DNA of 64,000 bases from Cokeromyces recurvatus (lineage: Eukaryota; Mucoromycota; Mucoromycetes; Mucorales; Mucoraceae). Shown piece by piece: positions 48,587-60,865 of this stretch; within the stretch, counting starts at the first letter, position 1; every line of letters starts with the position of its first letter. Made by a program: the position numbers and the translations under genes. Under the pieces are notes generated by a model. It saw only the letters and a list, made by a program, of their open reading frames with translations, made no database searches and was not told the origin of the DNA. The DNA lies in assembly GCF_025118155.1 (NCBI RefSeq), contig NW_026251437.1:1-64000 (forward strand), read 5' to 3'.

Positions 48587-50521
48587 TTAGTAATGAATAG
48601 CGAAGCTATAAACTACAATAAAAATAGGAATGATTTCCTTTTTCTCATAAAAATGTAGAATAATTGTTACAAAGTCTTTTCCTTTTTCGCTATGGGCAGA
48701 TTCGCCATCACTCAAGTCGTCATCATATGGTGAGCGCTGATTGTTCAGGTGTGTCGCCAACGACTTTCTACGCGCCATCTCTTCGTGCTCCATAGAAGAG
48801 TAGATGGCTGCCAAAGCTGCTGCAGAATCCTATAGCCAAATATTAATATATGAACACAACAAAAGAGCATCCATAACTTTACCTTGAGGTCGTACAACCT
48901 CTCCAAAACTACACGTGCATAGCGAAGCTCATGGCCTGATGTAGGTAGTCTCAACGACCCAATTTTTGTTGCCACATATAGGCCGTTGTCCATTAACCGT
49001 AAAGAGGTTATCTGGCCTTCTACCTGGGCTATTTGCACGGAGTACGATCTCAAGTTTTTTTTAGTTCTCTTCTTGATAAGTGGACTCCTGTAAAACTTGT
49101 CTGCGACTGTCTTGGCTTCGCAAAGAGTCTTTCTATGATCGGTAAAGATCTTGTTGTCTGCCATATTGTTTGAGAACTCGAAGTTCAACAAGTCAACTAT
49201 TTTTCCACTTGCTGACCTGGTACAAACTCTCAGGTCGACCTTATCGCCAATGGTACCTTTTTTCGTGTGGTCATTATTTTTTTTAGATTCAGATGAATCA
49301 GCAGAGACTGACTCCCCCTAAAATGATGATATATTAGTAAAGTTTAATACATAAATGCTTTTAAATACTGTATTAGACTACCATCTGCAGAACATCGTTG
49401 AATCGTTGAACACCGCAGACAAAATTGGAGACCAAACGTTGACAACGTAATCCTCCTCCGTATACATTTTGTTTTTAACACCCAAATTCAAGATATTCTT
49501 GTTATGATGAATGGTTGATAAACTACAGCAGACGGATACAATAAAAGATTAGATTATTTTTTTTTGTACGTAGATTACATTATAACATACATGGAAGAGT
49601 AAACTTTGAAGTATTCTTCATTTTCACTAAAAGCATACTTCGCTTGCATCTCCAAAGACTTCACATAGGCAGACTTTATATTGGTTTTTGCCAACTACGT
49701 TTTAAACACATGTTAATATCGACTATACTCTTATGGTTATTAAAGCGCTTACTGTCTCAATTTCCTTCAGCTCGAAAGAAATACCACTTGGGAGCGGTTT
49801 CCATGATTTCTTTTTGTTCCAAAGGTCATTCAAAGTTTTCCACTGATCTTCAGTGAAAAATGATTTTTGTGAATTTTTGCCTTCGTTGTTATCAGACAAA
49901 TCAAGGATGCTATTGAAGCCATTACTGTTTTTAAAGGGATATGAGTAATTACGAGATTTTATAATAGTGTTTTTTTAAAAAAATACCTAATTGTGTTTTT
50001 TGATGCATTATCAAGTTTGTGATATGCTTTGTCGAGATATATGGAGTTGGCCCTTTCTTTGATAATTGAGGCCACTGATTGTGTGAAGCCTTCAGATATA
50101 GTATCCTTCTCAGCTGGTACACTCTACCATTTATATTAGTATATATCATTATATCTTGTGCGTTATATATACTCACCTTTTTTGTCTTAACACGCTTGCT
50201 TCTTCTGTTTTTATTAACCTAAAAATGTAGAAAAAATAGGATTACTACATAAAAAAAATCGACACATAACCAATGAGATAAAAAATATCTGCTTTACATA
50301 CAGTGGTCTCTAAGCTCTCGACAGTGTTGTATTGTATATTATAACTATTACGATATGTTAGAGGTTATAGCGTCTTTATAGAAAACTTTGACTTACTTGT
50401 TGATAGTTGCAATGCGCTTAGCGTTAATAATGTTTTTTGACATATAAATGATGAATTGAGGGAAAAAGTGCTGCTCAATTGATAGTAACCTGATTTTTAA
50501 AAAGGGATTTTCCAGAGACAT
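48587..50521 (-). CDS. Uncharacterised multi-exon gene
   Basis: A chain of coding-looking exons on the minus strand: from 50521 (MSLENPFLKIRLLSIEQHFF), a Lys/Arg-rich piece at about 50220-50170 (VNKNRRSKRVKTKK), 50120-49985 (SEGFTQSVASIIKERANSIY), about 49930-49755 (FFTEDQWKTLNDLWNKKKSW), about 49700-49591 (AKTNIKSAYVKSLEMQAKYA), 49525-49382 (MYTEEDYVVNVWSPILSAVF), 49317-48883 (KIFTDHRKTLCEAKTVADKF) and 48829-48587. Most junctions are GT-AG and in phase. The junction between 49382 and 49317 is off by one base, so the gene may be broken or the model is wrong there. I know no domain in it. The proposed start lies 32 bp from a Tc1 deletion derivative, so true 5' exons may have been cut off. Confidence 0.5.
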
Positions 50522-50552
50522 GCACTCATTTACAAAAGGAGGGCTGTGTATA

Positions 50553-51561
50553 CAGTGACTCACAAGAGTGTAGCAATGTTTCGGAGTTTTAGGTAATTTA
50601 TTCAAATCTGCAATAAATGATCATCTATCTATTAAAGCAAAGTACTATATAGTATATACTAGCAGAAAGATAGAAGTCACCTCTTTTTGATGATACTCAT
50701 AGTGTATATGCATTATACTATGTTTTTATTTCAAAAACAATGTTAAAAGTTATATGTATAAAAGTTTTATACAAATAGGTTTTTTTTTAAGAAATGAAAT
50801 AAACAACGTACCTTTGATGTTTAGTACTTAATGGCAGCACCTTTTAATATTTAACAATATGATTACGAATCCATCCCTCCCTCAATCTTGGCAATAAAAC
50901 CAGGACCATGTTTGCGTGAAAAAAAACTCCATAAAATTAAGCTTCCACCCCACCCGCCTTTGTATTTAAAGTTGACGTTATGGTCTTTTTAACGGTTCAC
51001 CTTTTTTTACCCATGTCCATTGCTTTCCATCTGAGCCCAAACGATTGATATTTGATTTTCTTTGACAATTTTGCTAATTGTCCTAGTTGACACGCCCATT
51101 TCCTTGGAAATATCGCTATAAGACTCCTTAGCATTAAGTTTTGCTAAAATATCCGTATTTTTATTGTAAGGAATTGGACTCATTTTATTGTATGTAATGA
51201 TCTATGTGTTAATGAGAATGATGCACAAATGTTGTTCAGATTAGTTACGAATTTGAGGAAAAACTGTATTAAATAGGAAGTAAACCTTTTTGTTAATTCA
51301 GTAATGGTATTAAGTGGTCAAAAATAAAGAAAAAAAAATAAATGGTGTTTTTGTTTTAAAGAAAAAAAAAATTATTATGCAGCGAGACGGCTAAATCGCA
51401 TAAAAGGACACGATTTGTTGTCAAAATGAACATACATGCATGTAAATGGGACTAAGAAGCTATAAAAATAATAAAAAAAAAATACTTTAATTAATGTATC
51501 TTTATTCATTTAAGTTGTGCACTAAGGAAAGAAAATATTGCCACACTTTTGTGAGTCACTG
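50553..51561 (-). mobile_element. Internally deleted copy of the Tc1-like element (1.0 kb)
   Basis: TIRs CAGTGACTCACAAGAGTGTA and the complement of CACACTTTTGTGAGTCACTG, with TA at both flanks (50551-50552, 51562-51563). It belongs to the same family as the element at 18372-19935. The minus strand keeps the HTH start (LNAKESYSDISKEMGVSTR) and the WTWVKKGEPLKRP stretch. About 0.55 kb in between and downstream is deleted, including the second catalytic region. It is incapable of coding a transposase. Confidence 0.88.
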
Positions 51562-52616
51562 TACATAAAAAAGGAGATGAATAGGATGTATCTCCTTATG
51601 ACACCAGACGAAATATGATCCTAAACATACTAATCATGCTCTTCATCCTGCATAGCATATTATTTATATGACAGGAGTGTTGACTTCCTGCAATTGTGGC
51701 AGTTATAACAACTGTGCTTTATCATTTGTTCATACATAATACAGCCATACATTCGTGGTATTTAATTAATGTGTTAAATTTACACTAGCCTTTATTTCAG
51801 CTCGAAAGTAACAGAAGGAACGAGGCAACTGTTCAAATACATATTGCCGCTTTATTTATAATATTTTGATAAATCTAAAACTAATGAGTCATTTATTGTT
51901 TGAGCCTTAAGGGGTGATCGACGTATAAGAATGATGATAACAGAACTATATTTCTCGTGAGTTATCATTCTTCTGCTCTTTATAGCGCAGAGTTACGAAA
52001 CTACGGACTCAGAATAAATAAGCGTCCGTGTAGCTGATATTTATCTTCAGGTACCTTTTGACACAGTCGGAAAGGGGATCCATGATCTTATGCAAAGACG
52101 CTGTCTTAAAAGATAAATATAGCTAAGAAAATAATTCATATGTTGTACTGTAGTTAATACAAATATGGTAACAAGCTCATTTGAATTCGAAGCTATGTTT
52201 ACAGCAATTCAGGGAGTAACAATACTGCTTACTGTTGCCTTGATCTGCGGATCATCATATATTACACGTCTACATTATGTTAGATTCTATAGTTGATACA
52301 ATAACTATTCGGCAATCCAAACTATCCTAGTAATAATGTTCTTCCAAGTTGTTAGCTAGGATTCTAGAGGACCAGCATTATTGAAGCTTACTCCTGATCT
52401 ATCATTGGTAATCTACATATGTTAAATATGATCAAAATATGATTATTTCTTATGATATTATGTATTAACTTGTACAAGAACTTCTATAATAATAGATCAA
52501 TTCAGATGCCAACTTATCTCCCTAGTTGTCACTTGTAACACATATAGCGATAAATAGATTATTCAGGGGTGAAAACACCAATATCTAATTTAGAATTTTT
52601 TGAATTAATTGAAATA
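51562..52616. other. Intergenic, no gene seen
   Basis: About 1 kb of AT-rich sequence without recognisable coding or repeat structure. Confidence 0.5.
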
Positions 52617-54010
52617 TCATATAGAGATATTGGAAAAAAATAAAGAAATTATTTGAAAAAAAAAAGTAAAATGAAAAGGTTTGCAAGAGTGATAGATAAT
52701 AATATAATATATACAACATACCTGTTCAGTAAGGGATGTGAAACCGTTATAGAGATCGCATATATTTAAGAAGATTTTTGGTCTTTTATTTTTAGATGTA
52801 AAAATGTAGTTTATGTTTTTAGCAGTCATTACATCACAATTCCATACCGTACTGCAAGAGTTACACTTGAGTACAACATGAAGTTTACGCTTAGATTTGG
52901 AAGTCTCGTTTTTTTTTTACAATGGTTACATGTTTGATTAGTCAAATACTCATCAACATAGATAAAAGTGTTTCCTTTCAATTCTTTAGACATTTTCTTA
53001 ATTGCATCAATTATCCGTCTAGTAGGTGCCGGAAGTTTTCCTTTTATAGAGCTACCAAATTTAGCATCACTAAAGGCAATAATTCTTTTCTTCGACAAGT
53101 CGGTTGTCTGGTTATCTTTGGGAGCAGTGTCATGAGCTCACTTATAATGTCATGTTTCTTGATTAAACATGTGGATCATAAATTTATTTAAGCAATTCTA
53201 TCCTAACTCTCTCTTGATCCGCTCCATCTAATAATATTAAAATCACTAACACTTCATTGTCAACAAAATACCTTATTCGGTCATAACTAACACTTTTCTC
53301 ATTCACATCTTATCCTCAGACCTCTTTAACAATTCTTATAAATACCCCCATCAATTTAAATTCATAAATAATATTATTGACTTTAGAACTATTGTTCACT
53401 CTCGTTGACTCTTTTTGTCTTAATATTCTTTTTTTATTTTCTAATATTTTTTATTTGAAATTTTAAAAGACATATCACAAGCAGTAGGGATCCTTTTCTT
53501 CTTTTCAAATTTTTGCCTTTTTTCTTAAATAACACTATCTTGGTTGTATTTTAGACTATTAGAAAATATTCTTTTGGCAATTTTATGAGTAACTTTTTGT
53601 TTTTTGATATAAGTTTTAAAGTTAAGTTTAATTAACCTGTTTATAGTATAATATATGAGCATAAAATTGATATGTAGAATAACAAGTTATTATGCTTACC
53701 AGTTGTCTATGTTGTAACAATCAAATAGCATTTGATAATTTTCAAATCTATCAGAAATAATCAGTTAAACCAGAAGTTTTAAGTGAGGGTACTTTACTGA
53801 TAATATTGAAATATGCCTGGTGTTTTTGTTGGTGGTTCAAGCGCTTTTGAGTTGCAAGGTTGTATCTAGACCTATGATAGTATTCTCTGGTTGACGTCTT
53901 TCGAATTCTTCCTTTCTTGTCAAAAGTACCAGTGTCAACAGCAGTGTAAATATCAGTTTGTCCATGATTTATAGCATTGTTGTTTTTGACATCTTTTCTA
54001 TGTAATAAAT
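52617..54010 (-). pseudogene. Fanzor (eukaryotic TnpB-like RNA-guided nuclease) relic
   Basis: Read on the minus strand, pieces of one TnpB/Fanzor-type RuvC nuclease appear in order. At 54008-53769: INHGQTDIYTAVDTGTF and TSTREYYHRSRYN, then IISKVPSLKTSG. At about 53760-53700: RFENYQMLFDCYNIDNW. At 53645-53495: LIKLNFKTYIKKQKVTHKIA. At 53110-52915: KRIIAFSDAKFGSSIKGK and the RuvC-II glutamate region FIYVDEYLTNQTCNHCKKK. After a frameshift in an A run: SKRKLHVVLKCNSCSTVWN with the RuvC-III aspartate in CDVMTAKNI. Two CxxC pairs form the zinc ribbon. Where the family has DPG at RuvC-I, this copy reads NHG, so the catalytic Asp is replaced by Asn. Stops and the frameshift confirm decay. The family call rests on remembered motifs. 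Confidence 0.75.
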
Positions 54011-54560
54011 CAGCATGATGACACTGATACGTATTGAATCAAGTGTAAACCTTACCTTTTCCTTTGGTAGTAGGAGCTGTATCAATTGCCTTTCCTTTAC
54101 CTTTGTCTTTTTTAGCAGGAGTAGCTTTAACTGGTGAAACTGTGAGTGTTGTTTTCGAAAAAAAAAATAAGTTATAAATGATTACCTTGTTCAGTAGATT
54201 GTTTTTCTTGGACAATGGTACGCTCTATTTCTTCATATTCTTTATATTTCTTGGATGATAAGTTTTCTTGACCTTAATTTACATATATCAGTTTTTACTT
54301 TATTAGTTCAATATAATGGAGCTTATTTGTTCTCTTGCGAAGTTTTATTTGTAGCTGAAAATCATCATCAGAGTCTTCAAGGAGTTCATCATAGTTGGTA
54401 GTAGTAGTAGCAGGTTTGGGAAGAGCTTTACTCGCTATTACAAAGACACCATGAGTGTGTATACTATTAAGTAATGCTTTCCCTATTCTGTTACATACCT
54501 CTTTTTTTAAGAGTGACCCCCTCTTCCTTAGGGCCAAGGGGAAATTTCCTTTTACGTTTT
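54011..54560 (-). other. Lys-rich exon-like stretches of unknown gene
   Basis: The minus strand shows short coding-looking pieces between possible GT-AG introns: KRKRKFPLGPKEEGVTLKKR (about 54560-54500), SKALPKPATTTTNYDELLED to LQIKLRKRTNKLHYIELIK (54434-54300), QENLSSKKYKEYEEIERTIV (54272-54186), and SPVKATPAKKDKGKGKAIDT (54140-54055). One junction is out of phase. It could be the disordered N-terminal part of the Fanzor gene just downstream, or a separate basic nuclear protein gene; I cannot decide. Confidence 0.35.
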
Positions 54561-55061
54561 ATACTATGATAGCGATAATAAGGAGAAAAAAAAAAGAAAA
54601 TGTGATAAAAATAAAAATTTTGCGGTTCTTATAGGCAGGCTTTGGTAAATTCTGATATATTAAACGTTGTCTGTTGTAATTATTTTACAATATAAGACCA
54701 AAACAAACCCTTTTGGTACTGAATAATTACATACGGAACGCATAAAATGGTTTCAACTGTATTATTAGGCAGTCGGTTTTATACTCTGAGTGAAGAAAGT
54801 ATGTGGTTATAGTATCTTTAGAAAGTAAACAAATATCTAGTTGTTTGACTTGACTTTATTTTTTTATTTTTTCAATTAATTACGCTTATCTTTGCGAACA
54901 AATAGAATTTCTATTTCAAATAACTTGAATTTGTATTTCAAAAAAAAAAAAAAAAAAAAAAAAAATAAAATAAAAAAATAAAATAAAAAATAAAATAAAA
55001 AAATAAAATAAAAAAATAAAATCGAATTCATATTTCAAATAATTTGGAAAACATAATATAG
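54561..55061. other. AT-rich spacer with (AAAATA)n-type tract
   Basis: No gene. At 54940-55021 an A run passes into an irregular AAAATA/AAAAAATA tandem tract that borders the LINE tail. Confidence 0.6.
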
Positions 55062-55425
55062 ACGATACAACTGGCGACGGTATACTGCCTTTATTGACGA
55101 TGATACTTATGATCCTCATACTTTTGCTGGCATCTGTAAAGTATACCTGAAAGATAATCTTGGTGATTGACGAAACAACAACAATGCTGTTCTCTTGTCT
55201 GCCTGCCGTCCTACCCTGGGTATCAATCATATCCTCTGGTTACCTATGTCAAATGCAGAACGCAGCCGAATAGTCCGCTGGCGTCTAGGTTGGTTACCTG
55301 GCGGTGTCCCTAAACCGTGCATCTATCACCCTAATGCCATGTTCACAAGATCTCATGCTATATGGTGCCTACATATGCATCGACGATTACAAATACCTTT
55401 GACCGAACCCGACCCTTTGTGAATA
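55062..55425 (+). mobile_element. LINE tail fragment 5 (flank of DDE copy B)
   Basis: The + strand reads the end of a LINE ORF: ACRPTLGINHILWLPMSNAE, then IVRWRLGWLPGGVPKPCIYH and SHAIWCLHMHRRLQIPLTE, to a TGA. It is the inverted partner of 33205-33555, with only scattered substitutions. Confidence 0.85.
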
Positions 55426-55860
55426 CTTTTTATTATGCAGTATCTCAGCTTCAGCAAATATTCTTTGTTTAATATTGATATTTTTTCAATACGAGAATAT
55501 TTTTGTTGCTGTTGCTACTATTGTTGCTATTTATCACGAGATCAATGTTGGTATTTCTGAGTACTGTAGCGTTAAACTCATCGTCTAATTCTTAGTTGAT
55601 TTGTTGAGCAAAGTTCCTTCTTAATCTCTTTTTTACTTGATCGTTTTCTTTTTCAAGCTCAAACTTCAGTTTTTGATCATTGTAAATTGTGATATAACTT
55701 TGCCGAACTTCCCTCTTTTTGAGATACTGACATACATTGAAGGCAATGGTCATTACATTAGTCTTATTTTGCGTTACAGAAATAACTTTTGAGAATATCC
55801 TAATCCATTTTAATCGACTTTCATCTGGAGTTAAAGAAGCACCTGTCTTGTCATCTCTTA

Positions 55861-57446
55861 TAGTATTTTCGGTTGAGTTTGGGACGCTTTTAAAAAAAAA
55901 ATTAGACCACATTTTATTTTTTTTGGACTTCGTAAAAATCATTTTGAGACGTAAAAATGAGAAAAAGGTAGCATTACTTTAAGCCAATTCCTTTTTGCAA
56001 ACACCTATCCCAGTATGAAGTTGCGTGTCTAACCTAACCCTGACAATCCTGCGTAGTAACAGTTTTACGTGCTTTGGCAATGTGGGGAGGAGGGTTAGCT
56101 CATCTCCTTTTTCGAGCGGCTTTCGTCTGATATTTTTTCTTGATTTTGGACCAGCACTCTTCGATAGGATTTAGAAAAGGGGAATAAGATGGTATAAATA
56201 GAGGTTTATAACCTCGAGTATTTATAGCATCAACAATAAATTTACTATGATGTATTTTGCAGTTATCTATCACAATAAAATGCTCTTTCATATCATTTTG
56301 ATCCATTACATCCATAATTGATTCCATGAATTTCACAATATGATACGCAGTTATACCCTTTTTGAGAAGTTTAGGCTTTTGGTTTGATGTATCTGCTTTC
56401 CTCTTCTTTGAATCACGCTCATCCGGATGATACTCTTTTTCAAGCTGTGGAGCTTTATGTTTCTTTAAGGGTTCAGCTTTAGAAAAACTAAGGATTTCTC
56501 TTGCAGTTATGCAACCAATGATGCTGATACTCACACCTTTTTGATTATGAACCTTTACTTTCACTGGTTCATCAGCTCTCAACCAAGCTCTGCTTCTCAT
56601 CATTTGTGAATGAAAACCGGCTTCATCTACAAACACACAGTTTTTCAAAAAATCAACACCTACTGCTTTCCACTGAGTTATCATATGGTATCAAAGATCT
56701 AAAGTCCTTTGTGAGTCTCTTTCTGCAGTGTATTTGCTCGCTTGCTTGAGACTCAAAAAACATTTCTCTCGAATATGAGTGTAAAGGCTTGAAATAGCAA
56801 TATCACCTATTTCTGGAAAGTTGCTTAATAACTGCGATTTGGCTTCTTCAAGAACAATCGATGGATTTTTATCAAAAAGAGCGATCAAGAATTCGGTATG
56901 TTCCTGGAAAAGTTTTTTAGGTTTGATAGTTTTTGGTTTGACTGTTGTGCCTACAAGTACATGCCCATCACCAGTATTAAACTCGTCCAAAAGTCTATAA
57001 GCACTTGAACGAGGTATGTCGCATACCGCAGCCGCTTTAGGGACAGATGACCCCTCTTCTTGGAGCATCTTGATGAATCTTTCTATCTGGTCTGCTCCAT
57101 ACTTTTTTATATTTCCTTGTACTGAGCTTGATTTTACTCATGTCAACTGTAATTTCCTCCACTAAGTCTTCCATTGGTTGAGGTTCGATTACTTGTTGAT
57201 TTAAAGATTCAAAATGAACTAAATTATTCAATATACCAAAACCAAACTCATATTTACCAATTTCCATCTTATATTGTGCTCTCTTAGCAATAGTTTAGTT
57301 TCTGGGTTGTACTTAATCTAATCCATTTAGTATGAAGTTTCAAGAAAAAAGAAAATGTCTAAAAACTAAAGTCTTAATTTTTAAAGCATAGTCTAAATGT
57401 AATTTATTTTATGTCTCGAAAAAATTTAACTCAACCGAAAATACTG
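55861..57446 (-). mobile_element. Tc1/IS630-type DDE transposon, copy B (both TIRs present)
   Basis: A 1586-bp element. It has TIRs CAGTATTTTCGGTTGAGTT at the transposase 5' end (complement ends at 57446) and TAGTATTTTCGGTTGAGTT at 55861, each next to TA, as in Tc1/mariner insertions. The minus-strand transposase contains the same frameshift near 57095 and the same in-frame TGA (56693-56695) as copy A. The predicted 194-codon catalytic half is identical to copy A, with acidic residues in VFVDEAGF, IVIDNCKI and NPIEECW. It is therefore non-autonomous, although its ends are complete. Confidence 0.9.
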
Positions 57447-58133
57447 TAGCAAAAAATTGCTGGTCTCAAGCTATTGAATTGGTTGTCCAAGTAATAGTGT
57501 ATGTGTGTGTCTTCCTTGGCCACTTTGGTCTGGTTTGTATTTAAATTTAAATTGTTTCTTCTCACTCTTTTTCACTTTATCCTCATTATATTTTCTCTTA
57601 ATTCCAAAATACTGCTCTTTTCTTTTTCCTTCTCGTTCTCGCTTTCTTTTTCCCTTCTTATCCTTTAGGAAGGTTTTTATTCTTCTTTCCCCTCTATAAC
57701 TGACTCGGGAAATATTGCGCATTTATTTCGTTGCTACATGCTATTTTTGAAAATCTTGAATTTCACTGTAATTAAAATTAAGCTCTAACTAGGAGAAGAA
57801 TAAAGCAGCTATAAACTACTAAATGCACCTCATAATTCTTTTACTTGGAGCCATATCCTCTCCTTTGCCTTTGTTTTCCTTAATTATATCAAATGAATTA
57901 TACTTTTTCTTTCTCTCTCTTAACTTTCACATATACAAGAAACTATTTGTTTTAAACAGAACTTTTGATTCATTTTGCTATTTCCTTGGGTTCCTAATTA
58001 CATGAAAATTCTTTTTTTTTTTTATAAGTAGAATATTTCTAATGAAACTAATTTGAATGATATTATTTCTATTTCCTCCCTCCTTTTTTTTGATATTAGT
58101 TTTTGAGATTTATAAGAGTATTTTTGTTTTTTC
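57447..58133. other. Intergenic, no gene seen
   Basis: Pyrimidine-rich sequence between the DDE copy B and the 3' end of the Rab6 gene. Some blocks (TATTGC, GACTCGG) faintly recall LINE 3' ends at 27.6 kb. No gene is supported. Confidence 0.4.
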
Positions 58134-59317
<1,184 letters not shown>

Positions 59318-59531
59318 TTTTTTTTTTATAATAAAAAGTAAAACAAAACAAAAAAAAAAGAGCAATTAAACTTTTTTGTTTTTATATAAAAAAATTAATA
59401 ATTTCATGTGTAACAAAATAATATTCCTCTCCTTTGTACTCTTAAAATAATAATAATAACCACTCCTTAAATAAAAGGGAAAATATTCTTTCGTCTTTTT
59501 TTTGATTTTTATTTCTCTACATCTATATTAT

Positions 59532-60500
59532 TTAAGCATCCCATGAAGAGGTAGCGGGAGCTTCAGTTTCTTCAGCCCAGTCAGTGGGTTGAGCAGACCA
59601 TTCAGCGGCAGCGGCAATACCAGTAACACCTTCAGCATCACCTTCAACAGCCCATTCACCAGCAGCAGCTTCAGCAGTGGCAGCAAAGTCACCACCTTCA
59701 GCGAGTTCAGCTTCGGCATTTTCCTTCTCAATTTCCTCAGGATCACGGTAGAAGAACATATCAACCATGACATCCCAAGGAGTGTTGTAGTCAAGAGTAC
59801 CACGGAGACGGAGGACAGCACGAGCCAAGAGCCAGTAAATCAAACCAATAGCGTGCTTAGCCTTGTTGTTGGTAGGGATAGCAACATCAACAAACTTAAG
59901 AGAGGCATCAGTATCAGCAAGAGAGATGACAGGGATGTTAACATAAGAAGCTTCCAAGATAGCTTGGAAATCAGAACGAGGATCGGTACAGATAACCAAA
60001 CGAGGTTCACGGAAAGAACGGGTGATGTAGTTAGTGAAGGTACCGGGAGTGAAACGACCGACGATAGCTTCAGCACCAATGTACTTGGCAAACTTAAGGG
60101 CAGCACGGTGACCATAAGGACGAGCAGAAACAACAACAATGTCTTGAGGCTATTTATATATACATATTAAAAAAAAAAGAATAGAATTAGGACTAGATCA
60201 TTTTAGATCAGTTGTTTATATATTTACGTTCTCAATAGCAGCGATGACACGGGCAGCAAAGATGAGCTTCTCCCAAGTCTTACCAATGTTGATCAAATTG
60301 ATACCTTTTTTTTTTACACACATAATAATTAGTTTCAACTCAAATTTCAATTACCATTTTATTTTACCATCAGCACGACGCTTGAAGATGTAAGGAGTCA
60401 TACGAATGTTGGCATTCTTGGTACCAATGTGACATTGAGCACTCAAAAGAAGTTGAATATCTTCCTCGGTGGCGTTGAGAACGGCAGGGACACGAGACAT
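59532..60500 (-). CDS. rps0: 40S ribosomal protein uS2 (RPSA / S0)
   Basis: Three exons (60500-60368, 60304-60228, 60149-59532) give 275 codons plus stop. The protein opens with a typical S0 start and contains [49 protein letters not shown], and [16 protein letters not shown] sequence (here [13 protein letters not shown]). An acidic Ala/Glu/Trp-rich C-terminal tail follows ([23 protein letters not shown]). It joins the head of the 40S subunit and is needed for late 18S rRNA processing (family knowledge). Codons are strongly biased towards C-ending synonyms, as expected for high expression, in contrast to the AT-rich neighbours. Confidence 0.97.
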
Positions 60501-60865
60501 ATCTAAAGAACAATAAAGGATGTTAATGATACTTGTACAAATGGATGGATGGATGTATGGATTTGATGGTTTATCGCCTTACTTTGATGTGCAGGAAAAG
60601 AGAAGGCTTCATTTTGATGCAGCTTGATTTGACATTTTTACTTGATAATTTCATTCTCTCCGCTAGTAAACTCCTCCTATGCCCGCTTTATATTATCCCG
60701 GTCCGCAAACAAAAACAACAAAAAAAAAAGAAAAAAAAAATGCATACAAAATAATAGTGTCAAATCTTTACAACAATAAACATGGAAACAATTTACAATA
60801 GTTTTATGTAACATTCAAGTAATGAATACTTTATTTTATTTCATCATAATTTATAAAGAAGTAAC

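Noticed and set aside
55195..55422. 75-codon open frame that looks like a small gene
   Set aside because: Its peptide matches the LINE C-terminal tails seen at 27.96-28.15 and 33.2-33.5 kb, so it is listed as LINE debris.
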